From: Apostichopus japonicus
Lineage: Eukaryota > Echinodermata > Holothuroidea > Aspidochirotida > Stichopodidae
Direction of reading: 5' to 3'
DNA: 62,000 nt
Assembly: GCF_037975245.1 (NCBI RefSeq)
Contig: NC_092575.1
Location: 15,947,310 to 16,009,309, forward strand
Part shown: positions 15,674 through 31,422 of the stretch, one piece after another
Layout: every line of letters begins with the position of its first letter
Numbering within the stretch: the first letter of the stretch is position 1
Made by a program: the position numbers and the translations under genes
Notes under the pieces: generated by a model
Seen by the model: only the letters and a program-made list of their open reading frames with translations
Database searches by the model: none
What the model was told of the DNA's origin: nothing

Positions 15674-15736
<63 letters not shown>

Positions 15737-18700
15737 GGTCGATGTATATACCGTAATCATTCGACATGAAACCTATATTATAGTCGGGAGAGAAAGGTGG
15801 GTTGGGGGGGGGGGGGGGCGGGCGGTATGGGTTATCTACACTCATCCTATGGTGTTGACATCGGTAACAGAAAGTTACGGGTACTTTGTCATTTACGTTT
15901 AAGTACTTCATACGAGGTACTTGAATTGACAATAATCAAATATAAGGCCACTGGAAATAAAAAAAAAGCCCAATGGAACTATACAAACGGTAATTGCAAA
16001 GTAAATTCCATAGGTCAGTTCGTCGTCTGATATGAGCTGTTTATTTTATTGACCTGTTCAAAGTCAGTGTCAGAAATAGTATTTAATGTTTAATCCGTCT
16101 TTCTGAAGGCGGGAAAGAAATCAACTTCGCTTAAAGGTCATGTTTAAGTAGAAGCTTGTAAAAATAAACCGTACAATTGGTGGCATGCACCTTTACTCTG
16201 ATAAGATTAATTTCAAATGGACCCTTTATACCGTTAATAATTATTTAGCATGTACCTTTGGACATATTATAGATACCGGTATATATGTAAAGCATGCGAT
16301 GTATTCCCATCATTTATAGACCGAGAAATATTGTAAAGCTGAAATAATTAGCAGATATATATTTTTTTTTTTTAAACTTGCTCTTTGTGTGTTTATAGAA
16401 TAGTTTTTGCGTCGTTTCTCCTGTAAGCAAAAAAGTGAGCGCATGCGCATAAAAACTTATACACGCTTGTCAATTCATACCTCAAGAGTTGCAAGATATG
16501 CTTAATTAGTAATTATCGATAATCAGTCCAATTAACCGGTACTTTGTAAAAAAAAAAAAAAACGTTATTAACACATAAAGCAATTTGATGGGCGTAGAAC
16601 ACTCCCCCCGTGACGGAAGTATACTAACATAAGGCTATAGTTGATTTACATATACAATTCCAGACAGAATTTGTTATTGTCGTCAAAAGGAGGCTAAAAG
16701 CTGATTAGAGAAATGACTGGACAGTTTTTGAGCAAGGAAGGGTATTAAGACTCCGTTGCGTTCGCACACAGTATAGGCCTGTATCTGTACACACGGTGCT
16801 CTAAAGTATCGCCGTGGGCGTGGTGGACAAGGCGCTTTGGATTTGTTGTGTTAATTTTAGGAAAAGTAATAACCAATATCTTTAATCACCATGTTGTTTT
16901 ACAGCACGACTGCACTGTATTTAACAGCATACACACATATAACTTAACAATTTGATACTACTATACAATACTTTATTAATAAACTCAGCGCTTGGGTAAA
17001 AGTATTCAATTTAGTGAATGATTGAAAAATATACGACGCCATTGTTGATGTTCTGTGTATAGCTTGCGTGGGGTCTAGGTGCGTTTTAAGCATTTGCTTA
17101 TAGCTATATTTGTCTGGAAATACATATAACCCTTTATTTTGTTTGGTATAAGTTTTCTATTAGCGTGCAATGAGGTATATAATATGTTCCGTTATATTGC
17201 CAATAGTTGGTTGGTTTTCGAAACTTGACAACAGGATCCCTTGTAGCGTTATATTGCCAAAAAGACTTGAACTGAAGCCGTTTTTCTTACAACAACAAAA
17301 ACAAAACAAAAGAAATAACAGCAGACAAATACTTATTGTCTAGCTGATATCTGCTATTGAAAAGTTCCCTTATAGCGCAATGGCGTGCGTGGTGGAGCAT
17401 ATCAGGCTACTATATAGAAACTGTATCCAGTCCATACATGTATTGCAACGTGTATGTAAAAGACTATTATTATTATACAGACTACCTTGTAAAATTACTA
17501 AACCAAAGTCAGACTTAAGAACGATGACGTCATCAATACAATGGAAGTCAAGTTGAATTTATTGTTTATTAACTTTGTTTTCAAAACGTAACTTTTTATT
17601 TCGGTAGGTGATTGGCTTATCTTCTCAAGTTTTCATTTCCAAACATGAAGAAAATTGAAGAAAAACAATTGAAGAAAAAAATGTGAAAATTTTCGATTTG
17701 ATTTGTAATTAAGAATTGAGGTAAAGACAAAATGATGTTCTGTGCAATGTGGAATGTGAAGATACAAACAGAGTCATTCAAATAATTACTTTATATTCGT
17801 TCGATTCAGATATCTGTAGAAGATTGTCTGCAGTAGTTTGACCACTTGCCATCTAATGATAATACTCCGCAGGTTTAGAAACATTTTGCAACAAAAACCT
17901 ACATTTCATGTTATTATAGTGTAGGCAGTTTACAGTTGGCCGATATAGTTAAAGCTAGAATCGTGGTTACCTTCAAAACCAGTAAATTGTCAGAATCGGT
18001 CACAAAGTTAATATCAGTTGTAAATTGTTTCTGTATGAGCTTGTGTTTGTTTCATATAGTAGTGAATAGTTTGTTCTTCCTTCTTGTCATGTAGATATCG
18101 CGGTCTATGAAGTTTGGTATATGTATGTTTCACATACTTTCAATGAAGTTACTCTCGTATATTGATCGTATTTTCACATCGCTACTTCCACTCATTTTCT
18201 AAAAGTCAAGTTCAAGGTTGAACATGATTCGAATGCACTTTTCTTTCAAGTCCCTTTCTCTAGTTTGCCAATTTTTTTTTTTGACAAATATTATTTTTCG
18301 TGTTTTTTTTTTCATTTCATTTCCTTTAAGCTCACTGTATATAAAAGTGCAAAACTTATATTGTAATTTGATTCGGGGCCATCGGAGGTTCATAAGACGA
18401 GTTCATTCTATCAAAATCGGACATGCAAGGTCTTACCAAAACTGAATTCAATAAGCGCTGTCCGTATCCAATATATCATCTTCAAGTCGGTGTATAATAT
18501 ACCGGTATATATTACAGACATGTGTATTTGTATACGTTCATTGTTAGGACATAGTATAGATAATGGCTTTACCACGTTTGGATATGAAAGGTTGCTCCTT
18601 TTTCTTTTACTGTTTGAAGAATTCACTTTATGTAAGGAAGCTATGACTTAACCGTCACTTTATACCTCATTTTGTTATAAGTAGTAGAACGCAAAAACTA

Positions 18701-21140
18701 AGTATGAAATAGAGGGAGGGGAAGGGGGCAGGTTTCATTTCCTATCGTCCTTAGAGTGTATCCGGAAAGCAGCAAAACTCTTTTGGAGCACGAGGTTGTT
18801 TGTTTTTAATGTTATGAAAGCTTCACTTTATATCAACGAAGTGATTTTACCTCTGCCATCACTGTAATATCTCTCATTCAGTACAAGCATGTGACCCAGA
18901 ACTAAGTATTGACTCCACATAACAAAGCATTCGTCATGCACAGGTAGACACTAACATAATGAACGATAAATTCCTGGTTATTGTAAGAATTGCCACTCCC
19001 ATCCATCCCCCACCCCCCCCCCCAACCCCAAAAAATGGGGATGGAGGAGATATTTCCTGTTCAAGGTTATGAATCGTGTGTGCATGGGAGTCCAATATTT
19101 TATACCTGTATTTAAAAGTTACTGCCCTTCAAATTTAGCTCAAAACGCGCGAATCACCTCAATATATTAAAAATAAATTTACAGACGATTTAATCTTCAA
19201 GACGAATTGTGGTCATTAAGGGCAGAGTTAAACAGTCGATATTATAGATTAGTTGGAACTGCCGTCATATAGAATACCGACTTATTGTGTAGTATTAGCC
19301 GTTTTCGCACTTTAGATTTATGGCACTGTAAATTTATGCGAATGTCACCTTTTCACAATAGAATTGTAATAGAAGGTAAAATATTCAGATATGTTTTTAT
19401 ATGTGAGTCCGCCTAAAATAATTCATAGACAATTGGATGGGTTTTTCCCTGGTGGATAGATTCCTTAACATTTTGAACTACCGGTTTAAACTTAGCTTTA
19501 AAAGTTAACGTAACAGTAAATTTGAAAATTACAACAAATAAAAAAAAAAAGAAATACAAATTTTAGGCATGTTTCGTTGTTCACAAAATTCCTCATTTAT
19601 ACCAAAGAACAAGTGTAGAAGAAAAAGATAAATATCGCTGAGAAACAATCATTTTAACATTAACCGTTTATCGGCTTTCAAACGGTCAACTTACTTGCAA
19701 ATAAAAAAAAAACAAGAGAAAGGGACAAAATTGATTATAGATAGCATATATGCCAATATATTTTGTCGAACCATCCGCTTCAAATTTATGAAGATACAGA
19801 ACATTTTAGAGAATTTTTTTTTACAGAAAGCAAGATCTGTCGAATAAATATTATAGGCTAATCGAAAATTCATGATTAAAATATTGCCCACCTTTTTAGT
19901 CTTCTTAGAATGTGATGATAAGTGGTTGATTTTCCAGACTGTAGGATTCGTTCGTTGTAAAAAAAAACTCATGTTGAAAATGAAGTGACCCAAGGCACCG
20001 CTACCAAGTGTGCTCAGATCCGGCAATATTACTGAAGTACACTTGGTGGCGATGGCACAGGACACGTTCAGCGGGAAGGGGTTTTTTTTCTGTTTTTCTT
20101 CTCTCCGTTTTTTCTTTGGTCTTCGATGTCTTGATATTTTCTCTGGCAATCTACTTGTAAGTCTCAAGCATTTAGGTTAGAAGGCAGTGTCTTCGGATTC
20201 AGAAATTGTCGCACCGACGACGAACGCTTGTGGTGAACTTGTGAAATATATGTCACGAAGTCGCTGTTCCGTTCTAAAAAAAATATCAAATCTTGAAATG
20301 TCACATTTCTATCCGTCGATGAGACTTTAAAAGAAAAAATATATATATACATTAAATACAAAAGTGATGGAAAAGTGAAATAAACACTATAGGACCTGAA
20401 ATTTGGAAAATGTCCATTTTGTTTTTTAGAAAAGTGTGATAGTGAGTTATACAGAGTACGGTAACAGCACGTAAAGCAAAGCCTATACATTTCTGTCAGA
20501 TGAATTGTAGAATTCTGAACCGCCTATGGGTGTACCCTTCAGTCTTGCACTAGTCTGTCCGTATGTATACTATACAGTACACTTTAACTGCCTTGTACAC
20601 AGCCTATCGTCCACAGAGTGTCGAAGACATATGCCTACTTGCGGCAGTGTCGCGTGAGATTGTAATTGCTGCCTGCTTGTTTGCGACCAATTGCCCCCTC
20701 GTTACTGTTTGCACAGACTGATATGATAATGTAAATATGAGGTGCCCAACTATATCAAGTATAACAAAAGGCACAATCGACGAGCCGGTTTTTTTTTTTT
20801 TTACAATATATTTGAACGAGGCTATGTGTGTATTGTTTGCGCTTCGTGATCCGAACACTGTGCCAACCAAACGCCTGTATTCAAGAAGTAAAATGGGATT
20901 TTTGTTTGCCAGCGACTGTGGTTGACCCAATATTTCAAAGTCTCTCTCTCTCTATCTATATAGCAATTCTATATACGGCAGACAGCTGTATGACTATAAC
21001 TAACACACATGTACTTCCGTGTGAATATGCATCACTGAGTTATATGGGTCTTAATTCTTTGCAAGTCAGTTTTGTTTCACACCAAAAGAGAGGGGGAAAA
21101 CTGGATACAAGAAGGACGAAAAAGATTGTGCCAGCAATTT

Positions 21141-21198
<58 letters not shown>

Positions 21199-22437
21199 GA
21201 AACTTGAAAGAAATTTAAGCTAAAACAAATAAAACAAATATGGTCTTTGAATGGGAGTATGACGTTGATTGGGATTTTCGTGCAAATTGAATCATGAAAA
21301 GATTGACTTTAATGCAAATTTAACTATGGCTATATGCTAATCCATTGCTTACAGAATTATTGGTTTTACATACTGCAACAACAAAAAACATAAATTCGAC
21401 TTTGGAATAGCATGTACTTATACACTGACTTTACTCTCTAAGCTACAAAGTACAGTATGTTATATCATAAAATGAAAACAAATATTAGGGACGTATAGGA
21501 CCGGGCGTGGGGAGAGGCCAGAAGGGGCGGGGATAACACCAACAAGTAATTTCTACCGGAAAAAAAATTCCCAAAACACCCAATACAAATGTTTTAAAAC
21601 TGCAGTTAAAACTTTACTTTTATCGCAGTCTGCAAGTATAGCTACATCCACCGGATCAAACTCCGGTCGGTTATAAAATGTTGTGATGTGTCGGTATAGT
21701 TTAAGAAACGACCTTTCATATACCACTGCACCGTTAACGTGGAGTTTTTAGTAAAACTACATTTGGACTAAATCTGTACATGCATTTTCTGAGAGAAAAA
21801 AAAGTTTTTTTCTTTTTAAGTACATGGAATATAACAACACATATATTCTAGTTTATTCCGTTTGAAAAATTGTAAACACAATCCCTTAATATTTGAAACA
21901 AAATATTTTTTAATCGTTTGCATGTGCAACCTCTACCAATGCCCTCGAATTCAGACTTCATATTCAGCCACCACTTCTTATCTGTGTTACAATATGTGTG
22001 AATGTGTCTACGTTTGCTTATCCACCATTTTTGTTTTTCATTTTTTCCCTTTTTTTTTCTTTTGCATTTGATTAACTATAGTCTGTTATCAGCGATCTTG
22101 AACGGTCCCTAGTTATGCCACGTATGCGACACTGTTTGCAGTGTCATTGAATACATTTTACCGGGGGCGATCGGCATTATGATTTAGTCTATGCATTCAT
22201 CGCTAGGTTACTGGATAACCCTTTTATTGCATAGTTGGGTCTTTCTTCTTTATCCTTTTTTTTTCATTCAATATTTGCACGAGTTATATAGGCCTTTTGT
22301 TAAAGTGTGACCCTAAGGGGTAGCCAACTGTGGAAGAGTCTACGTTGATAACCTTATAGTTATACACCACAATTTGTATATTCCGTAGTAAACCTGGGAA
22401 AGGGCGTATATGCATACAAGTGCATACAGGCTACGTG

Positions 22438-22524
<87 letters not shown>

Positions 22525-24698
22525 CATATATATCATACAGCATAATAATACGAACAATAATACAGCATATGTCGTGAAAAGGGGGCATAGTTGACATTAA
22601 AACTTGTGGCTTCAATATTTTTAATGAACTTAGAATGTCACTTTCTTAAAGGAGAAGGTGAGAAAAAACTCAAATTCTAGTTTTGGAGAATTTTTCATCA
22701 GTTTATCAGTAGTTCTCTCGTGCTTTTTGAATGTCGCATAATCGTAAAATAATTAGCTTATTTTCGTAGAATATGTATAACTGTTTGCGTTTAATCTTTA
22801 TTTTCTTGAGCAACATAAATAAGTAAAAGCATGCAATTGTTGTAGCTTTCCTATGTGTTTGGTCCGTATATATTTGTATATATGAATCAAGCAAGGAAGA
22901 TGGGTCATCTTTTTGTTTTGAATAGATAACACCATTACTGTATTATATACCTCAGTTTAGTTGCTCTCCCGTTGTTATATCTTCAATATTAAATGAAAAA
23001 TTGAAGGTTTATGTCTTCTCTGAAATCAAAATACATGGTTCATATATATATGCATGCAGCCTCTGAACCTGAGACTCCATTAGTCATTTAGCGACAAGTC
23101 CGTAACTAAGTATATGGATAAACAACCATGCATGTGTGTTTTAGCACATAATTGTACCTGTAAAGAAATTGTATTCATTTCATTCGCCAAATTAGTAGCA
23201 TAATCTTCCTAAGTAAATTTTTGATTCGCTTTATTTTTATCCCCTTTGTGTTTATGACCGAAATATGATTGGGTATAGTTGACTGAGACATTATTAACAA
23301 AGTTTTGAAGAAGACAAAAACAAACAAAGAATACATTGACTGACGTATCATGAAGATACAAACATGGATGAATGTTTTTGTCTTGCCAACCGACAAATGT
23401 CTTTTATTCTTTCAACATGTTTTTACTCTCTTTATTAATAGCAGACGTACTTCTTTTAATGCTTAATGAGATACTTTCAACCACATACCCATTACATATA
23501 CAGATGAAACATGTAATTACTGATCGTATCATGCACTCAAAATGGATGGGAACTGATGCGGACCTATTATCACGTGTAGCAACTAATAGTCTGTCTGTCT
23601 TACCTTAAAAACTAGCTTCTTCAAGGTGCGAATAAAAATTCTCTTCTCTTCTTTTCTTATTTTTTACCAGGATTTTTTAGATATTGATCGATTATACATT
23701 TTAACATGACAATAAGCTGTATCTGGTTCACTCACTTACCTGTCACATGTTTCTCTGGGCACTTAAAATGGGGCCACGATGACACCTTCCTTCCCCTCAC
23801 GCGTTTCATACAGACAAACACAATAGCTGTATTCAGTTGTGGTGCTAGTATACCACCTCAGTTTATATGTGGCTTTTGTATCACTCACTCGGTTCTAGCA
23901 CAACCTGCTTTTTTTCACAAGTCAGAACAGACCAATGAAAATTCGCCTGAGCTATCGATAGAGATATAGAGAGCTTTATGTAAGTTTTTCATATCGGTGT
24001 AATGTAATAAAGGTCAAAGTGCACCAACAAATAAATAAATAAATAAAATGATAGTAATCAACAGTTAGTCCAGAAAATAAATGTTAAATTATTTGCCGAT
24101 TTGACAAGAGAATTAACATCGTTTTTTTGTTACACATTGGGAGGGCGGGGGGGACGGGGGGTTGGTATTGCACCTTCTTAGTTCAAATTTGACGACAGCG
24201 ATTAAAAGTTTGTCCGATAAAACATGAAATCCGTACAACAAACTTTAAACAAAAAACATTATATGATGAATCACGCAGTATGTATAGCCTATTAATGTTA
24301 CTCATTAATGAGTGTTAGTATGTATAACATTCATGAATGATAGTATGTATAACATGATGAGTGTTAGTATGTATAACATTCATGATTGTTAGTATGTATA
24401 ACATGATGATTGTTAGTATGTATAACATTCATGAATGATAGTATGTATAACATTCATGTGTGTTAGTATGTATAACATTCATGATTGATAGTATGTATAA
24501 CACGATGAGTGTTAGTATGTATAACATTCATGAGTGTAAGTATGGATAACAATCGTGAGTGTTAGTATGTATAACAACACAGAGTCCAAGTGATCTGTTG
24601 TGAGCCATCAGAACAGACTAACTATACAAAACTGTACATGTACTGTATCTATATACATCATACACAGACGGACGTTTATACACTATATATACATATAT

Positions 24699-24744
<46 letters not shown>

Positions 24745-25173
24745 ACACTCATTCATTACAGAAGGCTAAAAATTTTCTTATTAATCATTTGAGCTTGAAT
24801 AGAGATAAACATTGACAAAAGCACACGTTCAAAGAAGATGTGCTAATCATAGTATTAACAAAAAGAAATGACCAAAAACAAAAACTCACTTGTTATAGTA
24901 ATTCTTGCATGTGTTGTGTGGTGTCTCGATCTCTATAGTGCTGTCTATAGAAATCACAGTTTTGTCCAGTCAACCTGCTTGCACGTTATGACTATACTCA
25001 GAAAACTCTTTTGTGTATTGAGAAAGAATCATATAGGTTTATATAAGCTGTCAATTATCATATGATATGGCTTACTTTCGATTTCTTACTGGGTGTATAG
25101 TATTTATGAGCAGTTAATAATTCATAATGCATGTTAATAATTCAAGACACTTCAATATATATATATATATTTA

Positions 25174-25212
<39 letters not shown>

Positions 25213-26454
25213 ATATATATGTATAGATATATATGGATACATATATATATATATATATAGATATATATAGATATTTATATATACATATATTTCGCCTGTC
25301 ATCGAAAGATGAATATAAACCTTCGAGAAAGAACTTTTACTTTATTTCAAGATAAACAATGACACTTAGATTTAGGTCTGCGTGTGAAAATGACAGCGCA
25401 GAACAGCTACAGACAGACAGGCCTTGCCTATATTTTGCCGCTAAAATCAGTGAAACTTTTCATGTAGAATTTCGCACCGCGATTTAAGACTGTATATAGT
25501 GAAGCTGTTGGGAAGTGATGGCGTGGTTAAGTAATGTATTGTATATACTGTAATATGTATGCGAAGAGAACAATGTATATGAGGTTGAGTAGCGAATTGA
25601 AAGATAAGAAATAATACAGTAGGGTGACAAATCTATGTCTCTCCTTTATTTCTGCCTAAAATGGACTTAACTTTATTCTCTTATCGAATTCGCTCAATTT
25701 TTTCTTCAAAAAACTTGATCTTGGTCCTCTCTTAAAGCAGCCAGTGTTACTAAAATTGAAGTTAACAATTTGATCACATTAAAACAACTCGCAGGCTTTT
25801 TTTTCCTCACCAAATGGATGTTAATGAACGAGCAAGTCGTTTTGTAGCCCGGACACTTTTCTATATTAGTATTAAACAGCGAACTGCAAAAATTTCTAGA
25901 ATTTTGAGTTTTAGTTGGACTAATCAACCCTAACGACCTACTGTGTTATGGGTTCTCTGTATATAATAGCATCCAAAAACTGATCAAAATCAACTTATTA
26001 AGCTGCTAGTTATAAGCTCGACACAGCTTCCAATCAAATACTTGATTTTAAATGTGTATTATAGTGAACCTTGATATACAAAGTGCATGCCTCTAATGTC
26101 CGATAGGCTCTAGTGACCCTATACTCTCAGTTTATATTGTTAATTGAAGAGAATTTTGTTCTATGGACTACAACTTAATGCTGGTAAAAACGACAAGAAA
26201 GAAATCGTTCCTTTGATCCTATCACGATACAATAGGTCACCGCAGCGTAGATCAATTTTACATAAGACAATGCAATGCATCGCTGATATTTGTATTGTCC
26301 ATTTTGGACGGAAATGCACTGCCGTTTCGCAGTTTACTGCATGTATGCGACCAATAGAACGTTGTACTAAAAGCGTACCGTGGTGTAGTTCAGCTTGTGG
26401 GAAATCCCCGTGTCATTCCCTCTGAAAAGGACTTTTATTGTCCCATTCATTCCA

Positions 26455-26502
<48 letters not shown>

Positions 26503-29500
26503 TATATTATCAAAAGTCATAAACAGATTCTGAAAGAGGAATTTATTTGGTTACTCTGTCAAAACCCATTTTATTTGGAAAAATATTTTAGATAATTGAA
26601 TTATTATTAATTAAAAATTATGATTTGATACAATTATTGGAGACCACTGATTACAAACTGGCCGGTGCAGGTAACAGCTTCAAAGACCAGCTACGTTAAA
26701 ACCAAAACATACCCCCAGATGTCTCACGAAAATATAAAACAGGGGTCTTATTTATTCCAAACAGAAAATGGATTACTGATATGTTACAAAACTAATTATT
26801 CTGGTCTATATGTCTCTAAAAAATACACTATTCTTGGAGATAGGCACACTTGTTTATACATGAAACGGTTACTCTTTCTTTGTGTCACAAAGAGTGTATC
26901 TTCGTTTTCGCATCAAACTATTTTTGTGTCCGCAAAAATAAATGCTTGCTTCTACATCAGTCATCAGTTTCGTTTGATGATGTAATTGTAAAGTTATGAA
27001 AATGTAGAGAGATTCCTAAATGTCAGATTCTATGTCACAAAAACTCTATTAATCTCCTTTCTTTTTGATGTTGTCCCCCTGTAAAAAAAAAAAAAATTAA
27101 AAAATCCATTTTCTTAATTGCACAAGTCGAATTTCCTATCAAGCGTTTAAACCTTTCCTTTATCCTTTTTCCGTAAGGATTTGAATGCATTCATTAATGT
27201 AACCTAATTCCTTATGTGTATACCTCATTTTAAAAAACGACATTTTGCCCCATTTATTCCTTCGTTTTTTTTTATTAGTATTTTTTTTGCTTCAAGTATT
27301 TGTTATTTTCATGCTCTCTTTACTAGCGATTGTAGTGAAGTCGTGTAATCACGGAAATTTTTTAAACTTGTACCATTAAAATGGCTGAAATTAGACTATG
27401 CTGTCACCATGGCTTCGGGCTTTGATTTTTATGACGTAAAGCGTAACTAAAGTGATGAGCTGATAGACAGAAAGAATAATAGATGAAGTGTATATACGCT
27501 ATGTGAGAACCAAAAACACAACGACTTTCAAAAGTTACAATTTTATCAAGAAAATCGACCATCGTAGATGTAGCAAAAAATCATAAAGATGGCGCTCTTT
27601 CTTCCTTTTATATACACGTGTGCTAATCTGACGTCCTTTAAAGATGGGACAATGCAGTATAGGATATTAAAGTGCAAAGGACATCGTATATTTACGACAG
27701 TGAAGTGCATACAGGACAGTGATGTGTTTAAATAGGACAAAGAAGTGTATATTGTGCAATAGAGCTCATATAGGGCTATATGATGTGCATAGGACAATGA
27801 GGTGTATATAGGACAATGAATTGTATATTGTGCAATAAAGTTCATAGAGATGTATGAAGTGCATAGGACAATGATGTGTTTATAGGACAATGAAGTGTAT
27901 ATTTGTGCAATAAAGTTCATTGGGCTACATGAAGTGCATAGGACAATGAGGTGTATATAGGACAATGAAGTGTATATTGTGCAATAAAGTTCAATGGGCT
28001 ATATGAAATGCATAGGACAGTGATGTGTTTAAATAGGACAATGAAGTTTATATTGTGCAATAGAGCTCATAGAGATGTATGAAGTGCATAGGACAATGAT
28101 GTGTTTATAGGACAATGAAGTGTATATTTTTGCAATAAAGTTCATTGGGCTATATGAAGTACATAGGATAATGATATGTACATAGGACAATGAGGTATAT
28201 ATGTAGGACAAAAAAGTGTTTTCTATTGTGCAATGAAGTGCATTTAGGAAAACGAAGAGTATAGGGCACTGAAATGAAGTAAAACTACATCGATACTCTA
28301 CATGGTCGGCTATATACTGTTATAGTAAATATCCCTAAACTTTATAGATATGAAACGTATCATTTTTTGGAAGTTCGTTAATAGTCTTGTCTCCCTCTAA
28401 CGACAGAGAATATAAAGGGTGCTAAACTTGCAACTGCTGCCATGATGACAAAAACCATGTAATACTTTTCAGTTCTACAATCCTGTCAGAATAAATCACA
28501 ACTATACGTCCCCACTTTTTTTTTCTTTTTCTTTTTTTCTTTTTTTTCTAATTTGTCAATGCAACAAGGTTGTGACTTTGTTCATGGAAACACGATGAAA
28601 TCCTACTTCAAACTATAGTTAATGGCTCTGAAAACTTTACTTTGATACCCCCACCCTTTCCTTTGGTTCACTGAAATGGAAGTGTATAATATTTTAAGTG
28701 TTAGTGTCACAGCATGTGCCTTCCATTGTTATGTATGTCGTGAGAGAGAGAACATAATTCCTTTCACCGCTGTAGCGAGAGAAAAAAAAAACACTATTTT
28801 CATTACAAGGTTCACTGCACCATTTTATGACTACTAAAGTATGAATAAGCTGTATTCGATTTTAAATGTATTTTCCTTTCCTTTTTTTATATACACTTAT
28901 TTTTTTACGCTTTTCAAAGGATGCGGTCAATATTGCTATATCAAACTACGTTAGGTAAATATAAGCTTCAGTCTTTGTGTACATATCATCGATCAGTCTT
29001 AACGTTGTTGCTAAGCTACCGGGCTAAGTAAATGCCATTCTTTCAACTCGATCTAAGTAAACCCTCGAAAAATGAATTATGGGTTTTGTCGTTATCGCGG
29101 AAAACTTACCTTGGACAATGTGTACATATATAGATAAATATTAAGCTAGTCGGTGAAGCCGTCGAATATGGTTATACGTGTAAATTTAACTAGTGTGCAT
29201 GTATACGGCTAACTGCATAGACCGTTTGTGCATTTCTATACTCAGCCTATCCGTACTAGGCCATATACACATAAAGCGGCTACGCAAACAATACACAGGT
29301 GCTGCCTGCATGCGTTGTTCAAGGTGCTGAGGGTGTAAAACAAAGAAGATTCCTGGAGCAGGAAGTTTGCTCAAATGGTTTATATTGTAATAAATATGTA
29401 CTGTATTTGCGGTGAAATGCTGATCTAACTGCCTAAGCACTCATTCTCGTTGAAAACAAGAAAAAAAGGTCAAATTAAAGTGTTACAAGTCAACTAGGTA

Positions 29501-31236
29501 AATAATAAATACATCTATATCCTATAACACCATTTTTGTGGAACGTTCTCGCTTCGATCCCTTGAAATGTGATATACACAATTGAAAATTGAAAAGTTTA
29601 ATTCTAAAATAAAGTTTCTGCTACCGGAGATAAAAGCATAAATCCAATATCATAATGAACTTGAAATGCTTAAATGGGGGCGGTATGCTCTAATTTAGAA
29701 AAGATAATGTTTTGTTATGGTTCAGTGAAAAAAAGCAGTGACTGCATTTGCATATATGTTGATAGACTCGTTGACGGGCTACACGACAGAAACGCAATTA
29801 TGCATTCAATGTTGCAATGTTTTTAGCGAATGTAATCCAGGGATCTTTGAAGTCCTTGAAGTACTTCTCAAGTGTTCCACGAAGTTCTCTATAACGAAAC
29901 ACAGCTTTAATATTCAATCATTCATTTAGAATTTATTCTCAAGCAGGCTTAAACCGAGCAAAAAGGTTAACCTTTTTCAAAGGTGTTCAGCGCATGATTC
30001 TCCCTACTGTAACCTACATGTATAACGTTGTATTAAGTTGAATCTGAGTTCTTGGATGAGATATTTCACTGCCGTATTCAAGCCGTATTCAAGCGTATTA
30101 TGCCGATGTTCGAAAGTGACAAATATGTAACGTACCACCCGCACACTCGGAGACGATTAACATTGAGAAACCTTTTTGTAATAATGGACTGAATAGGTGT
30201 TAAGGCAACATTTAAATTCATACGACAGCTCTCGTCCCACGGTTGTCGACTTAAAATTGAAGTAGTGTATGAATTAAGTTTATATGTTAAGAGTGACACA
30301 TTTCGGTGCGTTCATTAAGCTAATCAGCAACTGTTCATATGGGTTCATCAAATAAATTTGAGGTGATAATCTTGTAATAAAGTATAATCTATTACTACAA
30401 GACATGGACGTCAACAGGTGGGGGACGGGGGGGACATGTCCCCCCCCCCCACTTTCAAAAGTGGAGGGGATATCATATCATTTGTCCCACCCACTTTTCA
30501 GAGCAGTTATTAAAAAAAATCACATGCATATGCGCGATTTTCTATCACAATTGCTGAGCTGATTCAAGTAGAATCTAACTTAAGAATCATTATCAATAAA
30601 TTGCACTGGAAATTAGAACAGTGCTTGGCCCTTTATCCCCCTTCCTCCGATATTCACCCTCCCCGCTTCGTCCGAGACCTCTGATAAAAGTTTGTGCGAT
30701 GTTTGAACGATGTTTTAGAGTGTTTTGTGGAAGCACCCCTTCTCGCCAGAAATGGAATTCCCCTTGCCCTACACTGTGAATCAGAGAAAGCAACGACGCA
30801 TTTCAACTTGAAAACAAGGCGAAGACCCCACCAGGAAGGTAATATCATATATTTTAGGCCCTACAGACAGTATTCTGCCTGTATGCAGGATATTATATGA
30901 TACCAAACTACCGAAAATATTTCGTTTGAGATGGACGCTTTGTAATTCGTCTCCCTTGGTGTCAGAACGGCATCTTTCTACCAGTACTTTCTGTCGGAAT
31001 TTAGTTTTGTGAGACAAAATTTCTCCTCACAGATCTGGTTCTGATGTAACTAAAAACGACTCAGGAAGGCCGTCTCCTGCGATCTAGGGGGTCTTATGTA
31101 CCCACAATTTTCTGGTACGCTACGCGCCAACCAATGGTGGCGCTCCGCTTAGATAGTATAGTGTCCCCCTCACTTTCTGAAACCTGCTGACGCCCATGCT
31201 ACAAGAGCATTTTCTCCGAGGTGTCACTTTGAACAG

Positions 31237-31310
<74 letters not shown>

Positions 31311-31370
31311 TATACATACATATATATATATATATATACGTATATATATATATATATCTATATATATATC

Positions 31371-31422
<52 letters not shown>

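Noticed and set aside
16795-16850. tRNA-like stretch (gtgggcgtggtggacaaggc)
   Set aside because: Resembles a tRNA A-box region, but no B-box follows at tRNA spacing and no cloverleaf forms. At most a SINE remnant.
27546-28211. Complement ORFs rich in [12 protein letters not shown]-like repeats
   Set aside because: Created by the 75-bp minisatellite; no domain and no initiation or splice context.
30593-31017. Transposase or other coding gene inside the 30.4-31.2 kb element
   Set aside because: Overlapping short ORFs on both strands without any recognisable motif; treated as non-autonomous.
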